A stretch of DNA of 64,000 nucleotides from Dryas octopetala (Eukaryota > Streptophyta > Magnoliopsida > Rosales > Rosaceae). This document shows positions 36,065-48,279 of the stretch, piece by piece (within the stretch, counting starts at the first letter, position 1; every line of letters starts with the position of its first letter). The stretch lies in NCBI GenBank assembly GCA_963921425.1, contig OY992834.1, positions 868,001 to 932,000 of the forward strand, given 5' to 3'. The position numbers were made by a program, and so were the translations under genes. Below the pieces are notes generated by a model, which did no database searches, had not been told where the DNA came from, and saw nothing but the letters and a program-made list of their open reading frames with translations.

Positions 36065-37012
36065 AAATTTCTTGCATATCTTAACAGATAGGGAGCCCAT
36101 AAACCCAACTCATCCCACCAGCCATTATATATCAAGAGAATCCCCCTAACCCACAACAAATGAGTAATCTAGTCGTCCAATCCAAAACATCTCTCGGTAT
36201 TCTTCAAGGGCCCATTATAGGCTTATAGCTGTGAAATCACTCATGTTCACAATCGACATATGATCCAAAATAGGATATGAAACCCGAATACTCGATCCAT
36301 TCAATGTTTTAAATTTGCGATCAGTACACCACTGGAATTTCTTGAGAGGCTTACCAACTGAAACGCATGCTGATTTAGGAAAGCAAAAGAAAGAACCTTG
36401 GCTTTCATTCAAATCAGTTTCAGCTGTCATTTGAAGAGAGGACAAATCACAACATTGATATCCATTCAGCTCTTTAAAATCAATTCAAAGTTTTAAAGAA
36501 ACAAAGAAAACAAATCTAATCTTGTTACTTCAATACCAGAAAGTAGCCCCTCTTCTCCCACCAATGATCATAATTGCAAGAACCAACAAATTGTGCAAAC
36601 AATTAGATCCTGTCAAACCATGTAGGCATTAATAAATCAAAGAGATGAGACCTCCTTTTATCCCATTAACTCGAACTATATATATCATACATAAAAGAAT
36701 GGACCATTTCTGGTCCAAATGTTATAATTAACAACACATCACATCCAGATGATCATACACAGAAATTCAACCCCACTTATTTACATTCTTGTTGATTAGA
36801 ATTCCAAGAAATCAATCAATCACACAAAAGAGAGCCCCATTAATCCAAATCAAACCCAAGAAATCAATCGCACAAATTGAATCTTTTTCCCCGATTACAT
36901 CCAAAACCCACAAAATTTCATGGGAAAAAAAAAAAAAAGTAAACAAAAGAAAGCTAGAGAACAAAAATGAAGCCAAATTTCGTTCCCAATTGAAAGGAGA
37001 TGTGATATGAGA

Positions 37013-37288
37013 TCAGACGGGGAGCTTGGTGACGTCAACGACGGTCTGGGGGGAGGAGGAGGAGGTGGAGGCGAAGGAAGGGACGCGGTGGTCGCTGAGA
37101 TTGACGGAACGAGAGAAGAGCATGAGAGGGCGGTCGTGGGCCTCCTCCGGCGACAGGTTCAAGTCTTGGTCGTCGTGGGTCGAGAGGTTGATGCACGAGC
37201 ACCGCTCCAGCGACGCGAAGAACGCCGACGCCACGTGCGTCCCCAGCCAGCTCATGCACGAACCGTTCTGGCTCTGGCTCTGATCCAT
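37013..37288 (-). CDS. Small conserved-looking plant protein of unknown function (91 aa)
   Basis: A single uninterrupted frame from the ATG at 37288 to a stop at 37013. The protein starts [10 protein letters not shown], then has a compact stretch with [21 protein letters not shown], an acidic middle, a Ser-rich stretch, and ends VVDVTKLPV. The GC-rich coding region stands out sharply from AT-rich surroundings, and a GA-rich leader lies upstream (37289-37450), which supports a real gene. I know similar small plant proteins with a W-L-G...S-L-E-R-C core but cannot name a family or role. No signal peptide or membrane segment is evident. Confidence 0.7.
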   Translation of the reverse strand: MDQSQSQNGSCMSWLGTHVASAFFASLERCSCINLSTHDDQDLNLSPEEAHDRPLMLFSRSVNLSDHRVPSFASTSSSSPQTVVDVTKLPV

Positions 37289-38232
37289 TGATGATCAGAT
37301 TTGTTTCGTGATTTTCGCAGCGGCAGAGAGGACAGAAAGAGATTCGAAACCAGGTCACAAATCAACAAACAAAGAGGGAGAGAAAGAAAGTCACAAACAA
37401 ACGCAATCAGGGAGAGAGAAGGCCGTTGCTTCTTCTTCTTGTTCCTTGTGATTAGGAACTCGCTTTTACCAATTTTTGGCCTTTTCCCTTTTTCTATTTG
37501 TATCTCCGCCGATTTAAATAAGCAAAATCTTTGACACCTATTTAGTAATTAGTATTTTCTTTCTAAATTTTTTTTTCCCAATTTTGATAATTAAGTACTC
37601 AATCTATTATTTTTCTCAAAAACAAAAAAAAATTCAAACTATTATTGGTTCTAATTTTAAACCAGACAGTTAATTTGTAGTTTCATATAAAGTGACTTCT
37701 ATCACATAAAACTTATATATGACGTCTAAATTAAAAACATTTTGATTACCTTAGATTCATGAATAAACTAATTGACTTTGGATATAAGATATGTGCCTTT
37801 AAAGTTTATTAGTATTATAATATTATTTAACGAAAAGTAATTTTTGTATGAAATTGAAACAAAAATTAATTTATGTACCAAAGTAGGAAATTGACTAAAG
37901 TGTAGGTGGTGAGTCTGGTGACAAAAAAAACCCTTCTTTTTTAAACCCTTTTTTTTTTTTTTCTTGTTTTATCAAAAACCCTTTTTTTCGTTTATTTGAC
38001 TTGTTATCAATTAGACGAGTCAATGTCCCAGCCTATCAAGTATCAATTGACAATTTCAGCATGACCCGGGATAAGGCTAACAAGCAAAATTGATTTAGCG
38101 TCAGACACATTCCCACGTGTCATGCCACGTCTACTTGATCTTATTACACCGGACCAACGAGAACAACTAACGGATAAGAACCCAAAGCAGCGAGCATTCA
38201 CGAAGTGAAGACTGAAAGAAAAAGAGAGGAAA

Positions 38233-39981
38233 ATGGCTGCTTCGTTTTCAATTCCTTTGTCTCGAAATGGCCTCTCTCCCCGCTATTCCCCAACGAAACG
38301 ACACTGTTTCAGTGTCCCAGAGTTCCACTCACCTATGAGTGTATATTGCTCTGGTAAGCTTCCCACATTGGTACTTGTTAATTTTGGGCTCTGTAGGTTG
38401 AATTGCAATTAAATTTGGTGAATGTTGAGTTGATTGGTTTCTGTGTTATCAAAAACAGTTCCAAGTTTTGGGTTTTATTCTTTTGTTGCCCAGAATACGA
38501 ATTGGAGAAGTTTTTTCTTCAATGATTTGTAAGCGTAGTTTTCTCCTTCGTTAAGTTACCCAGAAAACAATTTTCATAAGCAGATTGGGATAGATTGAGC
38601 AGGAATTCTTTTCTAGTATTGAATTTTTTGCCTCCTTAACTATGCTGCAAAACTGGTAGATGTGATTTATGTTTGCTTTACTTGGGTGCAGCTTCAAGGG
38701 ATGGTCCTGAAATGAATGGAGATTTGTCTCACATGAAACAACTGAAGAATGTAGCATGTGGCATTCTTGCTGTTTGGGCTGTAACCACTGCCTCACCTGT
38801 AATTGCTGCTAATCAGGTTTAAAACACACTCCTTCTACACTTACTCCCTTTTATTTGCTGCTAAATTCTGCAAGTTACAAAGTTCTCTATTAATAGGAGA
38901 ATCATTGAATACCATGATTTATCCGATCCTGCAAAGTTGTTTTCATGAATCCTATGATTCCTTTACATCTGGTCATTCCATGCTAGTTTGATTAATCAAA
39001 GACCTCAAGCTCTTTCCTTTACTCTGATAAGTGGAGTCTACCAATCCACTTCAGGAAGCTTGCCTCTAATAGCATTTCAAGTATCAGCAACATAAAAAAA
39101 AAGTCCTGATTTTGCTGGACCATTTTATGGAGCAGTTAGTCGAGATACTTTGTTAGATATTGGATATTTCATTGCTTTCCTACTTTTTAGTATTGTACTT
39201 TATTGAATCCCTTATGAATGCCCCTTTTTCCTTTAATCTGTTTTCTTTCAACTCATGTGAGATTGTCACATGTTCATTAAATTAGCAGAAGCCAAAATGT
39301 CATCATCCAAATAATAAATGATGATGAAACCAAAGTGTATAGTTTCTATAATGATGAATTATGATAATGAAAGGGAACGGAATTGATTTTGTGTGTGCAT
39401 CAGAGGCTGCCTCCATTGTCTACTGATCCAGAGCGGTGTGAGCGTGCATTTGTTGGTAACACGATAGGTCAAGCAAATGGAGTTTATGACAAGGCAATTG
39501 ATCTCCGCTTCTGTGATTTCACAAATGAGAAGAACAACCTCAAGGGAAAGAGTCTTGCAGCAGCACTCATGTCTGAAGCAAAATTTGATGGTGCAGACAT
39601 GACAGAAGTTGTAATGTCAAAGGCTTATGCTGCAGGAGCTAGCTTCAAGGGTAAGATTGCATATCATCCTTATATTTGATGTCAAAGATCATAATATATA
39701 CGGTTTGAAAGAGAGCAATAGTGAGTCCAATTTTTTATTTCATTCTGTTTTTTGCAGGTACTGACTTCTCGAATGCAGTTCTAGACCGAGTTAATTTTGA
39801 GAAAGCTAATCTGCAAGGAGCTTTATTTCGGAACACTGTATTATCAGGTTCCACCTTTAATGATGCACAACTTGAAGGCGCAGTGTTTGAGGATACCATT
39901 ATAGGCTACATTGATCTTCAGAAACTTTGTAGAAATACAAGTATCAATGAGGAAGGAAGAGCTACTCTGGGGTGTCGATGA
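38233..39981 (+). CDS. TL17: Thylakoid lumenal 17.4-kDa pentapeptide-repeat protein (4 exons)
   Basis: Exons 38233-38353, 38692-38816, 39404-39650, 39758-39981 give 717 nt, 238 aa. The N-terminal Ser/Arg-rich segment is a chloroplast transit peptide. A second, lumen-targeting signal follows (hydrophobic CGILAVWAVTTASPVIAA with an AxA-like cleavage site); no twin arginine precedes it, so the Sec route is likely. The mature part has pentapeptide repeats of the A(D/N)LxG type, for example LKGKSLAAALMSEAKFDGAD and ANLQGALFRNTVLSGSTF, which form a right-handed quadrilateral helix. Two Cys residues near the C-terminus (KLCRNTS, LGCR) could form a disulfide. It corresponds to Arabidopsis TL17 (At5g53490, from memory); biochemical role not established. 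Confidence 0.92.
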
Positions 39982-41684
39982 CCATTTTCCCACCAGCCGC
40001 TTGTCAAATTTGTTTACTTTTAAACTAAGGTTCATGTGTTGAAGAGAAGCAACCTTGGTGCTTCATATGTATTTCGATTCTGTATTTCTTGGCATTTTAA
40101 CTGTATAGCCCTTATAGTAGAAGCCTGCGTCTGTGTGTCAATCAGTCCCAATTAAGACAGTTTTTGTTGGTCTCCTTCTGCAGACAGGAAGAGGTTTTCT
40201 TCTTTGTAATGGAAATCAGTTTGAGTTATAATACAAAAGGAAAGGAAGTGGCATAAGAATTCTCTTGTTAGTGGGAGTAATTTTATAAATTATATTGGTG
40301 TAAGAATGAGATAGAAAAAGAAAGGGTGAGCAAGGAACAGTATGATGGGTAGTTAGATACTTAGATCACAATGCACATGTTCCAGATACCAAAATCAGAT
40401 GCTAGCTATTACTACCTCAGTTGAAATTGAAATTCACAAAACCCACTTTATAGTACGGTAAACTGGAGTCTGGAACCCTGTAGCTACCCATTTTAGACTT
40501 TGGAGTCTAGGCCAGGCTGGCCAGCTCGGATCCACTGGGCTTTAAATCATTTGGGCTGGGCTGAATCTTGCCAACATGGGGACACGACGACTTGGTGGCT
40601 CATTGGGCTTTTCTCACCAAAACAATTTTTTTTATTTTTTATTTTTAAAGTTATAGTACTTGTTTTTCTGTCATGAAAGTATGAAACAGTTCTAGTAGTA
40701 TTTAAAAGCTATGAAAAAGACCCTCCAAGAATAAGGTGATTTTAGATGAGGACAGCACTACAATCAACGAACAAGTTTTGATTCTCACGAAAACACGTCC
40801 TTGCGAAAAAACCAAAACTCTGAAAGTGACAAAAAATATTGCATATGTGGTCTTGTTCTCGATCATATATGTACTTGTTCTTCTTTCCTAATCTTCATCT
40901 CAAATTGTCATTTCCAACACATTCTCACATGATTTATTTTTTATTTTTTAAATAATGATTAACTAATCTCGATCTCAGCCTAAAAGGAGGCAATTGATAA
41001 AAGCGAAACAAAATAAATAACCTTAATTAGCATACACGCGCGTTGGTCTAAAAGGAAGAAATGTTTTCAATTTAGGGTTTTTTTTTTTGGCCATTGCAAT
41101 TTAGGGTTTCTTAAAAGGACTCAAATATTCAAGTTTTTTTTTTGGATTAACATATGTTTTCAGTTTAGGGTTTATTTTTTTTTTCAATGATCACATTAAT
41201 TAACCCGCACACACTGAATAATTCAGCGCAAGTCCAGTCTAGTCCATAAATTTTTTTTTTAATCAAATTATTGATTAATTATAGACTTAAATCTCGTAAT
41301 CGGGTAGATTATGTATCAAAAAATAAAAAATCGGGTAGAATTGGTATGATGTGCTCCATAAAGATCTCTTGGTTTTCACTTTTCACAAGCAAATAATTAC
41401 TATGTATGTTGACGTACAAGATCAACAGATCCATATGTAATTCTTACCGCATGTATCTCACTGACATGTTGATTAATTAAAGAATTTAAAATATTGTTTA
41501 TTTGAATTTATATAGTTTGTCGAAGTTATATATGGACACAGTTATCAGCCAATGCCCAAGGCATATACTGGATCGAAAAAGAAAGTAGAAAATAAACAAA
41601 TAATAATGATAGTTAATAAGTTAAATGGCAATGGTAACCTAAAATAGAAAAAAGAGTTATTAATTTGTGCCCACGATTAGTTTA
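39982..41684. other. 3' UTR of TL17, then spacer
   Basis: Probable 3' UTR to about 40250, then AT-rich sequence with poly-T runs. No gene or RNA recognised. Confidence 0.5.
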
Positions 41685-41895
41685 GGGCCCGTTTGATACT
41701 GTTTTTATATATAATTGTTTTAGGTAGTGTTTGACAAAAATAGATAAATAACTAATTTTGGATTATTTGAGAAGCACTTCCAAAAATACTTTTGCATGAA
41801 TCACTTAAATTTTTTATAAAAATATGTTTATGTTTCTTAGCATAAACGCTTAATTATAGTAAAAACGCTTTAAAAAAACAGTGTCAAACGAACCC
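41685..41895. mobile_element. TTA-type MITE, third copy, shortened
   Basis: A 211-bp relative of 25723-26014: starts GGGCCCGTTTGATACTGTTTTT and ends ACAGTGTCAAACGAACCC, with TTA duplications at 41682-41684 and 41896-41898. The interior is shorter and more AT-rich. Confidence 0.85.
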
Positions 41896-41898
41896 TTA

Positions 41899-42967
41899 AT
41901 TAATTAAAACTAACCTGTACTTACAAGCTAGCTAGCTAGGTAGCTTGCATATACAGCTGTAGTAGTATATATTATTATAGTAGTAAAGTAAGACTAAGAT
42001 GATTGCAATAGGAGGAGGTTATGGTGCATGGTGGTTGGTGTATTTGGACGACTTTAATTAGCTACCATTCCAAAAACACCTACAATTCAATTGCTGGTGC
42101 AAATGTGTAATAGCTAGCTGCACGTCCTTCTGAACGGACTGTCAAAAATCAACCGACAAACCACGCACGTACCCCCCCTCCACCTCCACCGCGCGCCTTT
42201 CGTCATATGTATGCCAACAAACTTCCCTATCAGCCATACAAATTATTAAGTGATCACAACGACTCCAAATCAATGACCTAGAGACCAACAGAGGAGAGGT
42301 AGCTCTCCAATCTCCATCACATTCTCTAGCTAGCTTACTCTAATTTAGTCTTACTCCTATTCAATATGATGGGTCACTTTTACGTATTACAAATCATCTC
42401 TTTGTTTTTGTTTAATTTTTAATATATTCTAGTAATGTATTTATTATTTAAGGGTAAAAAGTAAAAAATAAAATACAACTGTAACACTTTTTATATATAA
42501 ATAAAGTAATATAAGCTCTTAAATTTATATTACAAAATTAAGTTTGAAACAAGTAAAAACAAACGAAGCAAAAAATCTAAATTCATTCTAACAAAACAAA
42601 AGTAATCTACATTCGTACTGAAGTGGGTGGGTTCTTGTTAAATCGCACTCACCAGCCATGGCCAGCTGACTTACCACATTAAGGCAAAAGTACTAGTGGC
42701 ATTTGGTAATTTGGTACTTCTATCTGGCTACGCTTCACCTTCCTAGCTCGATGACAAACACTGGCGTGCGCGGGTATGAGTTATATATGACCCATATATG
42801 ACCTTCTATTTACATATAACACAGCTAGTCCAAGTGGCCAAAAAAAAAAAAAAAAAAACCACAGCTAGTCCATTTCTATTTCAGGGCTCTTACAGTTGTT
42901 ATATATAGCTAGCTAGGGTCCTTAATACATATATAATTATACCAAGCTATATGGTTGCTTCAGATCA

Positions 42968-43010
<43 letters not shown>

Positions 43011-45076
43011 AGGAGATCAGATTATTATAGAGATGGATCGAATTAATATATATTTGAAATTAATCCTCGATCTTTGTAATGTTTCTTGCTCAAATGAGTA
43101 TTCCAGCCACAGTTGGATGCAGTTAATCATTTTCTTGCGTATATATATATATGTATATCATGAGTGTATAATCACTGTATATATAAGTGTACGTACTAAA
43201 TGAAAACTGGTGCTTCGGCAAATCTGAGATGCTCATTTGATCAAGCAACGTTGAAAGTGGAGGTTTTAGCAGCAGCGTATACGTCGCTGAGATTAATTTC
43301 TCAGCTGCCAAAAGGCCTTCCTTTCTCACTCTACAGTCTACAGTCTGCCTCAGGTAAGTGCTTTTTATTAACATCTCATTTAAAACGATCTTCGTCCGAT
43401 CTTTTTCTTTTTTGATTTTGATCACAGAACTATATATGTATATCTAGCTTAATTAAACAAGAAAATAATTTTTTATCTATTTTGGACAAGAAATTAATTA
43501 ACTTTTAGTTATATGATCATCTTCTTTTTAATTAATAATTATATGATGATCTTTCGTAAGTTATATTATTGATCCTATCTAGCTACCAAATTAATGATAC
43601 ACACCAAATGACCAAAATGTGCTAGCTAGCTAGCTTAGGTTTCATATATCCTCTGTGTCAACAAGTTTTAATTCAATTCCCCCTCATCTTCGCACGATAT
43701 ATATCATGATCATGACCGAACACTATATATATGATCCAAAATGATGTATAAAACTTCAATATATATACTTTGTGTGGTTAGTGGATAGGCCGGGGTATTT
43801 GATTAAGTACCATAATCAACCATTAATAATGAATTAGATGATAATATATAGTTGAATTTTAAAATTAAAATTACGTTTTCCAGCCTTCCAAATTTTATAT
43901 AATGAATCATTGCAAAATAAAAAATATCACAAAGAATATAGAACTTATGTCTTATGATAAGTATTACGCTTATTATTTTAATATATATTTATAGCCATTT
44001 TATAATTTGAATCAGCAATATTAGAATTCAGATTAAGAAAAATGAATATATATATATATATATATCATGGGTTATAAGCCTAAAAATATGGTCTGGGCCG
44101 GCCAAATAAAATCTTAATCTTGTGCTAGAGCTGTGTTAAGCTAGTTTTTTTTTTTGGGTTTTGGCCTCTTTTGTATGTACCAATAAAACAAATTTCAATT
44201 AAGTGAACTTTAATTTATTGTTGGTTTGCAATCGATGAATTTTAAAATTCTCATTCTTTACATTTTGTTGGTTTTATTATATGACGATACCGATCGATAA
44301 TTTATAATGATAATTGGTTAAAGCTTAATAATCATAATTATTGTAGGGATTAATTTATAGCTTCAACTAATTAATAAAACACTCACTCATGGCAAGAGTG
44401 AGGATGTCGGTGTAATCCCGGTACCCAAACGTACTGTGCATTCCCAAATCTTAATGATCGATAACGTAAGCTAACTCTCTATGTCTACGTATGTACGTTG
44501 GTATTCAATTCACTCGATAGCTAGCTTGGTGTTTGATATAACTCCTGGTTGAAAAGTTGGTGGGGCTTTAAAATATATATATGTTCTTTTGCAATTCCTT
44601 CTCCACCATGCCAAGTAAAACATAATTATTCCAATGTTCAAAGTAACATCTTGCCCACCCTCGCTCCTATATATAATATGCAATTTACCTAGCTTTGGCA
44701 ACCAGCAAAATCTTCAGTGTCGGATTCTGCCTTGCTTACTTTCACATATATATAACAGCAAATTGAGAGCTTTTATTAATTACTGACTAGCTAATTAGTT
44801 TTATCAAGAAATATTCTTCGGAGGAATTAATTAATATACAAAACAAGGGAAAAAATGATATATATGGAACAGATTCAAAGATGTCTAGAGGCCGATCGAT
44901 CTTAAAAGCAGGCCGGCACAAAAAAGTAACACTTAACCCATGTCAGGCAGCAAGATATCATACTCTCCCAATTGCAAAGCAAAGAATCTGAAGGTTTCTT
45001 CATCATCAGCAATGGTACCCCCTTTGCATCATTCACGTACTATGCATCTTCACCCCCAAATTACACACTACTACTC
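41899..45076. other. Spacer with (GA)n microsatellite
   Basis: AT-rich spacer with frequent GCTAGCTAG runs, a (GA)n microsatellite at 42971-43009 and an (AT)n run at 44046-44064. The open frame at 43200-43415 has no recognisable domain; with the GA leader before it, an untranslated transcript is possible but unsupported. Confidence 0.5.
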
Positions 45077-46757
45077 ATGGCAAATTCTGTTCCCAATTTT
45101 GGATCACTTGGTTATGGGACCGCTATTTTTCTGCTTCAATTCCTCTCAATCTCCATTCAAGGTATTCATGCTGTGTCTCAAAGTTAGTACGTACTAAGCT
45201 CTACAATTTCTAATAATTAATATATTCACGTACCTTGTTATTCATTTTTGTGTATGTTGCTAGGAGTTCAAGGAGCTATAGGTGTCAACTATGGCACAGT
45301 GGCAAACGACCTCCCTCCACCATCCCAAGTGGCACACTTCCTTTTAGAATCCACCATTATCAACCGTGTGAGGCTCTTTGATGCCAACCCTGCTATACTC
45401 CAAGCCTTTGCTCACACTGGCATTGCACTCACAATCACTGTCCCTGATGACCAAATCCCCCACCTCACCAAGCTCAGCTTTGCCCAACAATGGCTCAAAA
45501 CCAATGTCCAACCTTACACCCCAGCCACCAACATTGTCCGAATCTTAGTAGGCAACGAAGTCTTATCCACCACAAACAAGTTGTTCATTGCAAGCCTTGT
45601 CCCTGCCATGCAAACCCTTCACACAGCCCTTGTTGCTGCCTCCTTGGACCGCCAAATTAAGGTCTCTACCCCACATTCTCTAGGCATTCTCTCAAGCTCA
45701 AGCCCACCATCCACAGGCAAATTTAGACAAGGCTATGACATCCATGTGCTTAAACCTTTACTTAGTTTCTTGAGAGCCACCGGTTCTCCTTTCATTGTTA
45801 ACCCATATCCATATTTCGGTTTCTCGGCCGATACACTTGATTACGCACTTTTTCGGTCGAATCCCGGTGTGCTTGATCCGAATACTAAACTTCTCTACAC
45901 CAACATGTTGGATGCACAATTAGATGCTGTTTTTTCAGCTTTGAAGCTTTTGGGCTTTGTGGACCTTGAGATTGTTATAGCTGAAACGGGCTGGCCATCC
46001 GAGGGAGATCCGGCCCAAGTTGGCGTTGACCCACAGAGCGCAGCGGCCTATAATGGACATCTCATACGCCACATAATGTCCGGTCATGGCACCCCGTTGA
46101 TGCCAAACCGGACTTTCGAGACGTATATCTTTGCCCTCTTCAATGAAAATCTCAAGCCCGGCCCAACAAGCGAGAGGAACTTTGGGCTTTTCCGACCTGA
46201 CATGACACCCGTCTACAATGTTGGGATCCTACGGCACACGGTAGCTGCCACTGCTGATAAAAATCACCCTACTAAAACATTTTTGATAACATCATTATCT
46301 ATGTGCTTGATTTGTTTTTGGACTTGGATCTGACAGGCCAGTTCTTCAATACCTGCGAACCCAAGCCCAGGCCCAGTTCCAGTTCTTGGCCCAGTGAGCC
46401 CAAGTCCACCACATGGGAGGAAACTATGGTGTCTGCCCAAAACAGGGGCTGACCCAGAAGCCTTGCAGAAGAATATTGATTATGTTTGTGGGCTGGGGTT
46501 GAATTGTGGACCCATTAAACAAGGTGGGCCGTGCTTTATGCCCAACACGGTTAGAGCCCATGCAGCATATGCTATGAACGTATACTATCAAGCAATGGGA
46601 AGGAACGGCTATGATTGCGATTTTGAACAAACTGGAGCCACCACTGCCGTCGATCCAAGTAATTTTGATACAAACCTTTTTCTTTTTAAGTTTTAATTTC
46701 AATAATGATTTTAACAATAATTTTTTAATGCCAGGCTATGCGAGGTGCAAGTATTGA
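45077..46757 (+). CDS. GH17 glucan endo-1,3-beta-glucosidase with X8 (CBM43) domain (4 exons)
   Basis: Exons 45077-45161, 45264-46240, 46337-46658, 46735-46757 give 1407 nt, 468 aa. A signal peptide (hydrophobic TAIFLLQFLSISIQG) leads to the mature start AIGVNYG, the GH17 hallmark. Catalytic residues are visible: acid/base E127 in LVGNEVL and nucleophile E269 in IVIAETGWPSEG. After a Pro/Ser-rich linker (PSPGPVPVLGPVSPSP) comes an X8 domain with WCLPK, CGLGLNCGPI, CF and the final CKY. It hydrolyses callose in the cell wall or at plasmodesmata; X8 binds 1,3-glucan. No GPI signal follows the X8 domain. The start at 45077 was chosen over 44940 and 44972 because only it gives a signal peptide joined in frame by the 45162 donor. 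Retaining intron 2 gives a different C-terminus ending at 46333. Confidence 0.93.
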
Positions 46758-48279
46758 ATGCAAGAGATGAGTGGCTAGTATTGACTCATATGGACATGTA
46801 TTTTCTTCCAGCGTAGACATAGCAGCATGTAATGCTCTAGCATTTATATGGATTGTAATTTGTATTTGAAATGTGATGACTAAAGAAAAATACTCACTTG
46901 AATGGCTAATGTACCTTTATAAGGGTGAGTCTATTGAGATACCCTGATATGCTGACTATACCTTTTTTTATTTAAATTTTTGTAAATACATCTTATCTTT
47001 AGAGTTTAAAAAATGTCATTTATTTTCCTTTTCACCCATCCAAATTTGGAGTCAACCCCAGCGGCAGAATCAAGAGAACCGACTAATCCAATAGAATCAA
47101 TCCATCCTTCTTATTCTTCTCCTCTCCTTCCTTGGAAGTAGAACAATCTCTCCTGTATTATTATGCTTCTCTTCCTCTTCTTTGCTTTTATTTCTCAGCT
47201 ATCTTTGAATACAAGAGAGATGCTTGTGTATCCTTCTTTGGAAGCACCACAATCTCTCTTGTATTATTCTTCTTCTCTTCCTCCTCTTTGCTCTTATTTC
47301 TCAACTATCTTAGTTCTTATTTATTTGTCAGCTAATTTCGTCACCTCTCAACTATTGGAATCAATGCTATGATGAATACCATGTTTAGGTTTTTCTAATT
47401 TATCCCATTTTCAAAAATAAGAAAAAAAAATAAATGTAGAATAAAAAAGATAATCAAAGGCAAAACTAGATTTACTAATAAAAAAACCAAAGATGTATAA
47501 TGACCAAGGCACCCTATGGGAAAAAAGAAAAGAGTAATACTATCTACATTATCCGATATACCTTTTTTATCGACTTTTTTTTTTTATCATTCACATTCTG
47601 CGATGTATTTTCATGAATGAAACTATTCGCTTTTTAGATCATTCTATAAAAATTATTTCTGCAAAAAATCAATCATATTAGAAATTGTTTGGTTATAAAA
47701 GTGTAATCAAATAAACAGACAGTTTTCGTAATAATTGGATTCACTGTTTGTTTATTTAATAACGATTATATGACCATTCAATTTATGATTTAATTAATTT
47801 TTTACGAAGATAATATTCAAAGAATAATTTAAAAAATGAATGGTTACTACGAAATGAGAATAATAAAATAGAACAGTAGATTGAAAGTGGTGAATAGCAT
47901 TGACCAAAAGAAAAATAGAACCACAAAAAATGTAAAAGTGCGTAAATTCCAAAAGTAAATTAACTATCTTCACCAAAAACTGAATTAACTATAGATTAGT
48001 CCGCGGAGCACCCGATCGTTGTCCACTTGGTAACGACCACCAACACCCTCCCTCACAGTCCCTCGTTACCATTAATACGGTGCGCTTTATTCCACCGGCG
48101 CAAATCGCCCTCTCTTTCCAAAGTTTTCCTGGAATCTTATTTCTCTGTATGTCTATATCTATTTCTCTCTCTCTATCTCTCTGAAATTCCTCAATTTCTA
48201 GGGTTTTAGCACGTCCCCGCCCAATCCCAAGAGATTCTCACAGAGTTAGGGTTTTGAAATTACCGTACAGAAAGTAACA
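46758..48279. other. 3' UTR of the glucanase, spacer, and ACBP promoter/leader
   Basis: Probable 3' UTR to about 46900, then AT-rich spacer. The frames at 47132-47372 translate a CT-rich stretch and are not supported. From about 48040 the sequence becomes C- and CT-rich, consistent with the core promoter and leader of the ACBP gene. Confidence 0.5.

Noticed and set aside
36215-36445. 76-codon minus-strand ORF downstream of the small-protein gene
   Set aside because: No domain, AT-rich, and could be 3' UTR of the gene at 37013-37288. No splice path to that gene keeps the frame.
43200-43415. 71-codon ORF after a GA repeat, possible small gene
   Set aside because: No recognisable domain, no clear coding bias, and the overlapping minus-strand frame is just as open.
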